Below are positions 33,845 through 45,050 of a DNA stretch of 64,000 nucleotides, in pieces. The position numbers and the translations under genes are program-made. Source of the DNA: Megaleporinus macrocephalus (Eukaryota; Chordata; Actinopteri; Characiformes; Anostomidae); contig CM038711.1 of the NCBI GenBank assembly GCA_021613375.1, positions 22,183,223-22,247,222 of the forward strand. The letters run 5' to 3'. Positions within the stretch are counted from its first letter, which is position 1. The number at the start of each line of letters is the position of its first letter. Under the pieces are notes generated by a model that was given only the letters and a program-made list of their open reading frames with translations, was not told where the DNA came from and did no database searches.

Positions 33845-35160
33845 ACAATGACAGAAAGATATGTTGTGTTTCTGTTCAGCCCCTCCTTGTGGATGAGCAG
33901 CTATGTTCCCAGCTTGTTAGGCATCCTTGTTATTGCCTGCTTGGCGTTCTCCTACAGCTTTTACTTTGTATCATTTATACAACAGACACAGAGCAGCAAC
34001 ATCCCACTGAAAAAATAAACATACAGAATTGACTCAATGTAAACATGTACATCATTTCAACTTAACAAAAATATTACTCTGTCAAAAGCAGGTCGACTGA
34101 AATAAAGCATGGATGCTGATGTTGGTGAAAAGGATGTACACATTAAAATCAAGTCAATTAAATGTATTACTTTTTTCCAGCGTACATAAATCAGTTTCCT
34201 AATTCTTTTCTTTTTCCTTTTCTGCTTCAGCGCAGGAGCATTCTGTTCAGATGGACCGTTTCAGTCGGTACATGTTATAAAACACAAAATAAGAACCAGA
34301 CGTGGCTTTTGGTTCTTACAATATTGAAAAGGAGAGCAAGAAGTTCAAAGCTAACTCCACATTTAGACGCTAACCACAATGTAATATTACACGAGACAGT
34401 TTCAATGCACTCATGCCTCAAATTCTTACAACAGCATGAGCCTACCAGGCAATAGCCAAGCGGTCATCTGCTGCTCTTCATAATCAGAGAGCGAGAGAGA
34501 GGAGAGGCCTGTTCTGCCTGAGAGTTGTAAAGAGATGTAGATGTATATCGTATAGAAGTCATTGAGGAACTCGTTAGCAAATAAAAGGAAGAAATTGACG
34601 TATTTGACTGCCAAGCCGTAAAACCCTGATGCTGGAGATGGTTTACCGCGTTCAACTAGAGCTAGAGCTAGAGCTAACTCAGAATTTCCAAACTCTGAAA
34701 AGTCTGAGAAAACGCCCCTTCATCTGGGAATTCCTACTTGGAAATTGAAGACGTTCTCCATTTGGAGTTCTGTGCATGATGTCAAATCACCGTGGCAGCT
34801 CTTGCTTTTAGCAATAGTAAAGAACCACTTCTCTAGTTTTAAATAATATTTGTTTTAGATCAAACACTTTGATTAAATCTACATTTTTGTGACATTGGTT
34901 AACACACTGGTTAAATCTGTAACATTCACCATAAAGTATGCAAGGTAAACAACTATTCAAGTTATCACTAATATCATTACCTGGTTAGCTTGTTTCTATC
35001 ATTCCTCACATGGAGGTTGACGTTTTTTGCCAACTTTCTAGCTTGAACACACAACAGTGAAAAAAGACATAATTCTGAGTTTCCACTCCTGAAACATAGT
35101 TCCATCCACAATCTGGCACACCTGTTCTAGTAAATTGACTGGATGGAATAAATGCATTTA
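33845..35160. other. no gene recognised
   Basis: Unremarkable. A short tandem of agagct lies at 34661-34675. Minus-strand frames near 34430-34650 show no motif. Confidence 0.5.
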
Positions 35161-35162
35161 TT

Positions 35163-35300
35163 ACAGTGCTGTAAAAAGTATTTGCCCCTTGCCTGATATT
35201 AAATATCTCTAAAATTTGTCACATTTCAGATCATCCAAATTTTAATACAAAATAAAGACAACACGAGTACACATAAAATGTTTTTTAAATGATCAATCAA
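35163..35300. mobile_element. Tc1/mariner-like non-autonomous fragment
   Basis: ACAGTGCTGTAAAAAGTATTTGCCCC at 35164 has the form of a well-known Tc1-like terminus (ACAGTG...AAAAGT.TTTGCCCC), followed by cacatttcagatcatccaaa and aaataaagacaacacgagta blocks seen in that repeat type. Only one end is present. Confidence 0.55.
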
Positions 35301-35625
35301 TTCACTGAAGATAGATATTTAATCAATTTAATTAACATGTTTAAGTGCATAAAACTAATGTAAACATAATGCTTTGTGGGTGTTTTAATAAAAGCATTCC
35401 ATTTAGCACTTAGTCTCCTGGCTTTTGAGATTTGTAGCTAGCTGAGTTGCGTTTTATTTACGTCTGAACCAAATTCCAGAAAAAAAACCATTCCATACCA
35501 ACAAAAAATGTAATGTCAGGAATATAAATGATTCCAAAATTCTAAAATAAAAAAACACTTTGTCATTTATTCAGAGCATTCTATGTTAGCTACACTGCTT
35601 AGGTTTTCAGGATATAGAAAAGGGT
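35301..35625. other. no gene recognised
   Basis: AT-rich; could be part of the neighbouring mobile elements but no boundary can be drawn. Confidence 0.4.
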
Positions 35626-35627
35626 TT

Positions 35628-35760
35628 TCCCAGGTTAGATGTGTTGCCACGGCCAGCTTTGCCGTTCACTTTACAAATATTGCAGGGGGCATTTTCTGTG
35701 TCACTTGACACCTGAGAGTGCTTTCGGCACCCAATGACTTATGGTGATTCAGTACTCGGT
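35628..35760 (-). pseudogene. hAT-type BED zinc-finger fragment
   Basis: On the minus strand the reading is ENAPCNICKVNGKAGRGNTSNL. This has the Cys-x2-Cys and the GxGNTSNL block of BED fingers found in hAT transposases and ZBED proteins. After NTSNL the expected His pair is missing and a stop follows within a few codons, so only the first half of the finger survives. No terminal inverted repeats were located. Confidence 0.5.
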
Positions 35761-36480
35761 ACTACTAACGTAATGCAGTCAGGGCTCTTAAAAGTACAAA
35801 GTTCTGTATCCAGCTCTAGGAGCTAGTACATTTAAGGTCTGTCACCAGACTCCAGTGAAGTACAGATCTCCAGAACAAAAAACACTTCAGTAAAGTTACA
35901 AAGCAGAGAAACTGGAATTATCATATTATCATTGTTAAATAAAGCTAACATAGCAAGCTCAGCCACCCACTTGTCGCCAATTACCTCCAATTATTTCTAG
36001 ATATCTGGTGCTGTGCGCAGAGCATATACCTGTGCAATGGAATATTATTCAGCAGTAGAAATGTGTTCTCATCTAGAATACAGGGAATTTTTAAGAATAA
36101 GTCAGTTTAAGTGACTAAGTGCAGGTCGAAATACAGGACTGTCCTGAGAAATAGAGGATGTCTGGGTGAAGGCTTGATAGCAGTGCTTTGGATGCACCTA
36201 AACAGGAGCTCCAACATGATATTCGTAGTTATCCCTGGACACATTTTCTGACACACTGGTGTCCTAAGAGCAGTAAAAGCCAGCAATAGCTCAGAATGAT
36301 AAGCTTGTGCAAATCAAATACATGTGCCTCAGAGTGAGAAAAGGCCCCGTTTCCCATGAGGCCTATGTGCGACTGCAAGCCGTCATGCTATCTTTGTGCC
36401 TTTTCTGATCGCTGATCAGAGTATGCATGGACTGACACATGCGGCTCTAAAGCTGAAAATAAAGACGTCAGTCAGTAGGC
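35761..36480. other. no gene recognised
   Basis: Nothing supported; may include more of the hAT remnant on its left side. Confidence 0.4.
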
Positions 36481-36489
36481 CTGGATCTT

Positions 36490-36960
36490 TGAAGTGACAG
36501 AGCCTGTACATACATCTGTCCCTACTTCCCTCTGCCGCTTGCACGCCCGCGAGAGGGAAAAAAAAGAGAAAGATTTATTGCACCTGCTCGGTGGACTAAA
36601 AATACAGCCTCGCTGCACCCCTCCACTGCAATTCTATACATACTCCTGAGTTAACCCGGCGAGAATGTAATGCCCAGTAAGTGGCTACAACTGTGGAAAT
36701 CTGAGATGATAACATATGCCTGGCTGAGCTAATTATCAATTAACACTGTGACATCACTCAGATAGGACTTCTGCAGTGGCCCTGACGTGTGTCTCTGGTT
36801 GCGAACCACATATCTAAAGCCGAGCTGGCAGTGATTACTGCAGTTGACAGCAGCCTGCTAGCCTGCCGGAGTGCTATATGTTAAAAAAAGAGGTGTAGGA
36901 AGAGGGAAAATAAGGATGAAGATATTACAGTGAAATGTAATGCTAAGCAAATATTAATGA
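36490..36960. other. candidate conserved non-coding block
   Basis: Unique-looking sequence with homeodomain-type cores (gctaattatcaattaacac near 36728), CpGs (36545-36555, 36655) and no simple repeat. No coding frame over 60 codons. Confidence 0.3.
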
Positions 36961-37465
36961 GCTCTGGCCAACATACAAGAGCATGCACTCAATGACATGT
37001 TCGCAAAAACTCACCTCAGCTGGGATCGAAGATTTGCTTCAAATATATAAATATATAAACACCAACAAATTTGTTCCATCACACTTCCATCCACAGGCCA
37101 CCTACCTTTCAACTACCCACAAATCCTCGCTTTCATGAGAACCTCTATAAGGTTGGATAAGCTTTACAGAGTGGTAGCAAAAGCTAATTTCCACGTAATG
37201 GTAAATGTAGCTATGTCAAAGAGTTTAAGAATATACTTCAGGAATTGAACTTTGCCTAGTGTCACTACGTAACTACGTAACAAGAGTTTCCGGTTTAGTG
37301 AGCTACACTACCAAGCTGAACAATCATGTACTTTGTTAAAACTAGGTGTGTTGGAAACGTCAGTGACATATGCTATCATGCTAACATTTCCTCAATTACA
37401 CAACAAACTACTCTCTCTAAATTCAATTAATGAGTCTAGGAGTAGGCATCAATATAAAAAAAGGC
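36961..37465. other. no gene recognised
   Basis: AT-rich; nothing identified. Confidence 0.5.
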
Positions 37466-37612
37466 CTAGGGCTGTAGTCAGGACCACTTTTGTTGAGACC
37501 AAGACAAGACCATGATTAGTTGGGGTTTAAAATAGACTGAATCCAGGTCAAGATTAAGTCCAAATGAAAGCGGAAGATTAAGTCCAGACTAAAAATCTAA
37601 GAGTCGAGTGCT
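37466..37612. repeat. probable interspersed repeat (gagaccaagacaagacc type)
   Basis: ttgagaccaagacaagacca at 37493 and later tccaggtcaagattaagtcca and agattaagtccagac form a purine-rich imperfect periodic sequence like a common teleost repeat. Single copy in this window, so family membership is from memory. Confidence 0.4.
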
Positions 37613-37670
37613 CTTCAGGATGAAGCAGAAGCAGAATTCTGCTAATACTGACTTTAAAGGATTATACAGT

Positions 37671-37870
37671 AATATGCAAAAGTTTGGGCACCTTGGTGCT
37701 ATTTCATGTTGATTTTCAAAATGAAAACAAGTGAATATAACCTTTACAGAAAGCTCACTTCTACACACATTTAGACATTTTAATGTGCAATTATGTGTAT
37801 TTGCTAAATTTAACATAATGGGAAAAAAACATGAAATGTTAAGTACTGAAGAATTGTTCCACATTTAGTA
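37671..37870. mobile_element. probable Tc1/mariner-like non-autonomous element
   Basis: atgcaaaagtttgggcacc at 37674 is a recurrent fish Tc1-like terminus, followed by the cagaaagctcacttctacacac, tttaatgtgcaatta and aacataatgggaaaaaaacatgaaatg-type blocks of a short non-coding derivative. The right terminus is not clear. Confidence 0.5.
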
Positions 37871-38095
37871 TTTTTTTATATGCTAAACTTGGCAAATGAC
37901 TAGAAATCATGCTGAAAATGCCATATTCAAGTTTGTTCCCTGCAGAGGATGTATTATTTTATTTTCCTATTTTCATTTGTGCCCTGATTTTTGCATATGA
38001 CAACATAATGGTCTTCAAAGTTGCTATGCATGTTTCTGTATGTGCGGTAAAGTTTTATGTTGAACTGGTTGAAAAGCATAAACAGTGCATTTAAA
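37871..38095. other. no gene recognised
   Basis: AT-rich; a 61-codon frame without motif. Confidence 0.5.
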
Positions 38096-38460
38096 AACAA
38101 GGCAGAAGCACATATTCTCCTTTGGCCCCCACACTGTTTTTCACTGCTTGCTCGGTGCAGTGGTTTGTCATGCCTTCTGTCTAATAAATAAGGATTTACA
38201 GGGACGCAGGAGGGCCAGCAGTGCGCTCTGAAAGGGTCAGGCCTGTGGGATGCTTTATGGCGAGTCCTCGCGGTGACTGTGAAGATAAGGGGGGCCAGGT
38301 TGAAGAGGGTAGGGCTGGCTACATTAAAGCACACGGGCAATCACAGCACTGCATCACCGCTCACATCTGCTTCAGACAGCACTACACTGCACACACAGGG
38401 TCAGTCATAACTCTTACCCTTTAATACTGCGCTGGAATCAGGCAGGGGAGTCGGTTCAGA
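38096..38460. other. GC-balanced block, candidate conserved non-coding element
   Basis: CpG-bearing, non-repetitive sequence centred on 38150-38330. Frames on both strands overlap and lack motifs. Confidence 0.25.
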
Positions 38461-38919
38461 TCACTGAGCCTTTTGCCCCTCCCCTCCAAACACCCCCCTG
38501 TTCCCCCCACTACTCTCCCAACTCCCTCTATCCCACTGATGACAGACCTGAAAAGAAGAGACCTTTGTTGGTAATTGAAACTTACCTCATTTTCAAAATA
38601 CCAGGACCCAGGCGGATAATAAAACAGGACCTATATAGGAGAACGTATTTCAGGCCAAACAGCAGCACGTATACGGAGGCAAACAGAGCTGGAATTGTTC
38701 AATTAAAGCAAAGCACTCTCTCTGCAAAGTTTTTTTTTCTTCCTCTGTTTAACTTCTCTCACTCGCTCTCGTCTTTTCTGCTTAACTGCAGTGGGAAAGT
38801 GGCCATGCGTTGACTCTGCATGGCTACGACCTTAGTAATATCCACATGGGAGTCTGTAATTACCCAGAATACAGCTCAGGGAGCAGGCCCCACCCAGTGT
38901 GCTCTGTAAAGCTCGCTCA

Positions 38920-39215
38920 CTCACACTTCTCTCCCTCTCTCTCTCTCTCTCTATATATATATACTCACCTCAGTCCCCCTTCTAGACTCTTTCTACTCAC
39001 CTTAGGTTGCCTTTCTCTCTGTCTCTTTTCTCTTTCTCCTTTTCTCTCTCTATGTTGCTCTTTTTTCTCTCTCTGTATCTCTTGCCCTCTCTCTCTCTGT
39101 CTCTCCCTCTTTTCAGTGCCTGGTCCAGCTCCCTCTGCATGCCTCTTTCTACTCTTTCTTCTCACCTTATGTTGCCTCTCTCTCACTCTCTCCCTTCCTC
39201 CCTCCCCCCTCGTTC
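38920..39215. repeat. TC-rich polypyrimidine tract with internal (TA)5
   Basis: Almost 300 bases of imperfect CT/TTTC repeats; (TC)n at 38932-38952 and (TA) at 38952-38962. The 189-codon plus frame (38810-39379), the Ser/Leu/Phe-rich frame at 39007-39231 and the Arg/Glu-rich minus frame (38965-39312) come from this composition. Confidence 0.95.
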
Positions 39216-40290
39216 TCTTCTCAGCTTGTAAACTTCTCAGTGGCAGGGTGTTACTGCTGACAGTGGTGAAGAAAGGTCTGCACGTAATCCATAAACAAGA
39301 AACCCAACTCAAGTCGGTCTCTCACAGGAGCTCCTGCCAGGTCACCATTCTTGTGAAGGTCTTGGCTCGACCTCAGTGACCCTAAACTGCCCCAAACTGG
39401 AGTGACCCATGCAACGCTGCATCAGACTAATCATAGCCTCAGACTGTTGCAGAATGAGGTAATGGTGTTCCCTGAGTGGGTGAAGCAGTGCCAGAGATTT
39501 CAGTACCGTGCTTTAATATGGAGGGGTGCGGGTGGAGGTGTGTGTGGGGTTGGTAGGTCGCATGTGAAGTTTAGCATAAAGAGAAATAAAGCAGGAATGC
39601 TTAAGATGAAGCACTGATAAGGGTCCAGCGTGCACAATAGCCTCCATACTATTTGTGGAGCGAGCGACACGCAGTCTCACGCAACCCTACACAGGCACAC
39701 AGGAATGCTTTCTCCTCGACACACACACACACACGAGCACACGGGGCCCAGCCGCCACGCGATTGGTTATCTTACCATCAGTGTGGAGGCTGCCAGACAG
39801 GACCCTTTGAAATGCGATCCTCAGCCGTTCCAAGAGCAGTCTCTTGCCCTAATTGGATGATTATACCCAGAACAACATTATTTTAACTCAAGAGAGAAGG
39901 GGGAAAAGCCTTTATTACTCGGTAAATTCCTCCTGACTCGCTATTTGTAACCGTGGCTAAGAGTTACCAACTTCAAGCTGTCAAATGAGTGCCAGATTGC
40001 ATGAACTCTGCAGGCCGCTTAAGTGAGGGAGCAGCGACCACTCCTGCTCTCCGCTCTTCCACTGCACTCCAATATTCAGCCTGGCACTTCATATCGCCAT
40101 AGCATCGGCCCAACTGGAATAAGACCAGATTTTTTTTCCATGCAGGACACAGTAAACAATGTTGGGGGTTCAAGCACAAGTGCGCCGACACAGACCAGAA
40201 AGAGGGGTCCTGAAAGAGGCAGCCTGGCTGATAAACATCAGACACATCAAATAATGGTGATCAAAGGCAGCTCTTAAAGGCCACATAGAC
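39216..40290. other. GC-balanced region, candidate conserved block at 39640-40260
   Basis: Unique-looking sequence including gattggttatctta and ccctaattggatgattata, plus a short CA tract at 39718-39734. Frames of 70-90 codons occur on both strands without motifs. Confidence 0.3.
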
Positions 40291-40489
40291 AATATCAGTG
40301 GCTCATGTTTACATTCTTCAGTAGTACTAATGAACCAGCTTGCAGTTTGCTCAGAGGCCTGTACGGATTTATACTGGTTACTCTCTTGAACGTCAGAATG
40401 ACACATGCACAAAAAGCAGGTTTAGTCCCTTTTTTCCAAAAACAAAAAGGAGAAATTTGAATCTAACAGCACGGTTCTGAGAAGGCCAT

Positions 40490-40720
40490 ATTCATAGCTT
40501 CCAAAACCACTTAAATGTTGACACCGCGAGCCAGGGAGAGCTTTGTCTTCCCAGCATGAGATGGCTTGTCAGCGGCACAGGGGAAACGGCATATTGCGTC
40601 TCCTCTTGGCAGCCGTGATGTTAATTTAGTGGCTGGAGCAGGCCAGGGAACAAAGGAGGGCTCAGCTCCGGCATGAGAGGAGCCTCAAGCAGACCGCCGC
40701 AACGGTCAGTCATATATCAC
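40490..40720. other. candidate conserved non-coding block
   Basis: CpG-bearing sequence with no simple repeat and no coding frame, GC-richer than both flanks. Confidence 0.25.
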
Positions 40721-41240
40721 CAAAAAAAAAGAAAGAAAAAATGTCTAAAAACAGGAGCAGCCACTCAAATATTTGCCTAAACTCTGCGTGCCCCATAATC
40801 AGGAGGGAAATGACAGTGTGTTTGCATTGTCCAGGCAGCAGAGGCCTCCTCTAAACACAGAGAGAGACAGGCAGAGAGAGCTAGGACAATGATGGAGCTG
40901 TGAAATTACAGGGCTTCTACATTAGAACTGCTCACACTCCCACGCTAACACGGTCATGGATGCACCATCTGTAGATGACTTGCATGGTAGGCCTGACTCC
41001 TGCACTACCTGCACTACCTATTGCATTCCTGCAATACCATGAAACATTGTTAAAAATCATATAATTATGACATACATTTGTATTTAAGTTTCCTTGTACA
41101 ACCTCTTGCATGGTTAGACTGCCTGAGTGGATCCTCATTCCGTAAAGTTTGTGTATTTTATATTTCAGGTGCATTTATGGTGTTTGTGATTAAATAATTT
41201 ATTCATTTTTTTATGGGACTCTTTTCTCATGCCTGAGACA
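40721..41240. other. no gene recognised
   Basis: Unremarkable. A short duplication of ctgcactacc occurs at about 41001-41020. Confidence 0.5.
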
Positions 41241-41425
41241 AGTGGTCACCAAGCCTGGTCTTGGAGATTTACCATCTTGCAGAGTCTAGGCTGCCGCACC
41301 TGCTTCAGTTAATTCACTTCTTCAGAAGTCATTCATGGGCTGCATTAGTGTTGAGGAATGAGGAGGGGCATATCAGGTGCAAGTCGCAATAAAGCAGATG
41401 TTACGGAAGAGAGTTGGTGACCACT
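41241..41425. mobile_element. foldback (palindromic) non-autonomous element, 185 bp
   Basis: AGTGGTCACCAA at 41241-41252 is matched by its exact reverse complement TTGGTGACCACT at 41414-41425. The interior carries the typical order ctggtcttggagatttacc...cttcagtt...cttcagaag of a palindromic fish repeat. No convincing target duplication was found. Non-coding. Confidence 0.75.
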
Positions 41426-41699
41426 AAACAGTCTGGTAATGTTATTGTGCCATGTAGGACTGGTATATGTAAATGAACTCTGTCTTAGCTGAAACACATT
41501 TTACCTGCATGAATGGTCAGCACTACACTGCTGAATAGGTAGATATGTGTATGTGTATTACTTTATATCTACATTTAGAATTAAGTGAATGTTTTGTAAA
41601 TATGTGGAAGACCACATAGACAGAATATATGAGGTGTAGGGGTTTTTGAAGTGTAATAATAATGTAAATTTTACATGATTGCAAAATTGACTTCCACTT
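41426..41699. other. no gene recognised
   Basis: AT-rich; nothing identified. Confidence 0.5.
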
Positions 41700-42475
41700 A
41701 GACATGTGCGATATTTTAAATCTGATTAATTAGAATGAAAAAGAATCAGTAGTGCTATAATACTAAAAAGTATTTTTATTTAGTAGTTGGCATACTGTGT
41801 CGCTCTAAGCTCCCCGACTCGCCGCATTGTACGGTCACAGTCACCTGTTAACTAGATAGCCTAGGACACACTCCACACACACCCCTACATCACCATGGCA
41901 ACCTAGACATACCTCACTCACACCCATATCACCATTAGCACAAATAGGTCCTCTATAGAGACTGTTTGTGTTGCTGCTGTGCAGTCCATTGAAAGTCGCC
42001 ATACGAGGCGCTGCTCTAACCTGTCCACACAGGGCTGAATCTGGTTCCTCCTCCACCGTGGGTCGCGAGTGCTGCTCAGGTTCCCCAGGACCATCGGACC
42101 AACGCAGGAGGAGCAAGTGAGTCTCTTCATCTACGTCGGTGATCCATTATCTCCATCCAGCCTGCCCTCTGGATCAACCGGTGGCTACCTCTACCCCTCC
42201 TGCTTACAACCCTTTGGACATTCTTGCCTTAGCAAGCTTCTTGAACTGTTTTTGTTGAATTTTGAACTGCTCTATCGCATTAAAGCCTTGCACATGGATC
42301 GCATGTCTCCTCTCGAGTCTGTTTCCTTACAGTCGCACTAAATCCAAAAAAATAAGACAAATGTTGTCCTTATGATAAGACACACAGTTGGTTGATGTTC
42401 TGCACATACTGATAAAATGTTGATAATTTATCCTGTCAGTGGAGATCATTTATCCTTATATTGCCCAGCCCTACC
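41700..42475. repeat. older interspersed repeat, interrupted by a solo LTR
   Basis: The left piece (41700-41803) has tgtgcgatattttaaatc and the right piece (42332-42475) ends with atattgcccagcccta. These are inverted versions of a common fish repeat with gggctgggcaatat / gcgatat motifs. The two pieces become one element of about 240 bp if the LTR and one target copy are removed. Class uncertain. Confidence 0.45.
41799..42336 (+). mobile_element. solo LTR (Gypsy-like) with 5-bp target duplication
   Basis: GTCGC at 41799-41803 and 42332-42336 flank a 528-bp unit (41804-42331). The unit begins TCTAAG and ends CTTACA, which pair as LTR-type inverted termini (TGTAAG/CTTACA) with a single change at position 2. 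Near the 3' end, at about 42278, there is a cattaaagc polyadenylation-signal-like sequence. The composition is clearly more G+C-rich than the AT-rich host. No primer-binding site, gag or pol sequence is adjacent, so it is a solo LTR left by recombination between the two LTRs. Orientation follows the polyadenylation signal. A 91-codon minus frame inside is incidental. Gypsy assignment is by general look; the 5-bp duplication also fits Copia. Confidence 0.75.
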
Positions 42476-44890
42476 TCCAAACTGACTTGTTACCTTTAGG
42501 AAGAACCGGCTCAAACCTTTTTGTGGCTCTATGGTACGTAACATGTGGAGGTCCCCCAAAAATGAAGATTTTTATATATACTATATAAAACATGATGATG
42601 TATAGAAGGGGAAGGTGTGGGACGGCCATTCACTGGACTGACATTTCTTTACACAGCACGGCTTAAGAAAAGATCAGCAAGTTTAAGGGCCCCTGCATAA
42701 TGAAAAATATAGCCATTGCATACCAATTAATAAAGGCCCCTGCATATTCACTTACTACCTCTTCGTAAACTCGCTTCATAGGGAGAAAAGGTTTGTAACA
42801 TTAGCTAGTGGAATACAATTACCATTAACAATGGCTATAGTTATTCTCTGTGTACATTTCTACCCACATGTTATCTATTATGTCTTTCTGCAGTCTAATA
42901 GTAAAATTCTGAGTGGCACACTGAGCTGACACGCTGAGAATTAAACAGCACTCAGAGTCGCAGAGCGTCTGCGTTCATTGATGCCAAAGGACCCAGCCAG
43001 TGTGGCCATAATGGTTTCATATTCTTGGATAGTGTAAAGCTGCTTCGTGACAACATCTGTTGTAAAAGGCGCTATTAAAAAAATAAACCTTAAAACTTGC
43101 TTTGGAATGTGGTAAATGGCCAATCTGTGCTCACCTCAGCTCACACTGTGTTTTCCCATTACAGGATATGACATCAGACTAAGTAGAAGCATCAAAACTA
43201 GTGTTCCACTTTCAAGCAGCTTCCTACGATGTTGAAAATATGAACAACTAAACCCATGTGACAAAATGCCCCAATCTCCCCTATTTGATAACGTTCCCTC
43301 TCTCATTTCACCCCTTCCACTCTATCATGCAAGGGAAATATAGGTAAAGTAACTGGGCAAATATTAAGCATGGTAAATATACAAATTTGCGAGACGCTGG
43401 GTTGGTGCCTATATGGTTAATCCAGCCATGCATTTAGATGCAACAACATTATTCAGCTTGCTTTAGAAGTCAAATAACAGCCTTGGAACTTTTTTTGGTG
43501 TGCTTAGTGTGTTTTTTTCCCCCAGAATATATGCCAAGACCACAACAGCCTTTTTGGCATTAGATGTTCATGTAACCTGAACACATGGATCTCAGCCTGG
43601 AAGAACAAATAACTGAAACAGTGCCCTGGGCACCCTGGTATTTTGACAAATTCCCAAAGAGCATGGTAAACACGCACATTGTCCATTTTAGTGGTTGTGG
43701 TTCTGTGCCATTGTTGTTGTTTAAAATTCTGTATTGTTTTAGTTTCGAAGGCTGCCCTGTCAGTTACAGTTATTTTTGCCTGGACCCTTAATGATAGAGC
43801 TCATGTTGCCCTGTTTGGGTCTCTCTGAACTCCCAACAATTCCTTTCTTTCTTAAGTCACACTGAAGACTGTACAATGCTGTAGACCGGCACTCTAACTA
43901 CAATAGCAGTATGTCACGGTAAAATGTGTGCCGTAGGTAGCTCTTGTTGATGTCACCAGTGTGAGGAGCACATCCAATCCAGTATGAAGGTGACAGGAAA
44001 TGTTAACGTGTGGTCATGGCCATCTCAGAAGAAGGCTACAGGGGACGTGGTGACGTCCACTTCCTCTTAGCAGCATGCTCTCTCTCTCCATGGCCTTTTC
44101 TCACCCTTTCCTTCTGACGCAACAGGATATGAGGACATAGGTTATCAACAAAGGCATTCACAAAGCAGAGCTAGCACTGCCTGGGGTCTCATCCCAGGGT
44201 TGGAAAGACCTTGTAGACGGTAGTCTAACATTTCCACCACACTCTTAAAAATTATTGTTTTCTAACGGTTCTTGGCTACGGTGCAGTTGAAGGAAAAAAT
44301 ACTTATCTGGAATAAAATAAAAGTTTTTCACACTTTGAATAGGCTCAGACTTACACATACACGCCAAAATTATGATTGAATACAATTGTTACTCCAAAGT
44401 TAAAGTTCGTCATTGATTTTTTACGTTCTGGGGTACTTAAGTTGTGTTCTGGGGTAAAAAAAATACTTACATTTTTAAAAGTGCATTTGCTTTTAATGTC
44501 TGCATGTTCTTGTATTATTGGCATACTGTATTTACAGAACCTAATGACTCTAAAACAGCCTACTGAATGCACTGGCTTTTAAAAAGATTAATACATGAAT
44601 TTCTGCTAGGACAGTAATGTTAACCTGCAGCATTATTTTAATGTTACTGTCAATACTGGAACCCTTTTACAACATAAGCTAACGATTAGCATGTGTCAGC
44701 AGCGGATGCACACAGGACCTGGTGTTATGAACCAACTGTTTTTCAAGCTAACTGGTTCTATTAGATATGGCCTGGAGTGCTCTAGTGGGGAAAAAATATC
44801 TTTATCTTTTTCTGCTGTACTACAACCACCACAGTGAGGGAGACGTTTACTGGACACAATTTGGCTAATCATTCAAAGCTTCAAAGTAAT
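42476..44890. other. no gene recognised
   Basis: AT-rich to mixed. ggcccctgcata occurs twice (42688 and 42735). A short cactcttaaaaattattgt...ggttcttgg stretch at 44240-44275 resembles family D-type GGTTCT repeats. No coding frame over 75 codons. Confidence 0.45.
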
Positions 44891-44894
44891 GAGT

Positions 44895-45050
44895 AACAAG
44901 AAATGTTATAGAAATATGTTAGAGTCAAAAGTACAATATTAGTCCATTAAATGTATTGGAGTAAAAGCCATTTTTTTAAAATGGTACTCAAATAAAGTAT
45001 AGATGCTCAAAAAATGTACTTAAGTACAGTACTCAAGAAAATACATGTTG
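44895..45050. repeat. interspersed teleost repeat (acttaagtacagtactcaag type)
   Basis: ggagtaaaagcc, gtactcaaataaagtatagatgctcaaaa and tgtacttaagtacagtact follow one another. This is the order of a very abundant fish repeat. Classification is from memory; non-coding. Confidence 0.6.

Noticed and set aside
38810..39379. 189-codon plus-strand frame rich in Ser and Leu
   Set aside because: It runs through a 300-base TC-rich tract; low-complexity DNA removes stops in all frames. The minus Arg/Glu-rich frame over the same DNA is the same artefact.
41841..42116. 91-codon minus frame inside the LTR
   Set aside because: It lies within the 528-bp LTR and antisense to its apparent polyadenylation signal; LTRs of this kind are usually non-coding.
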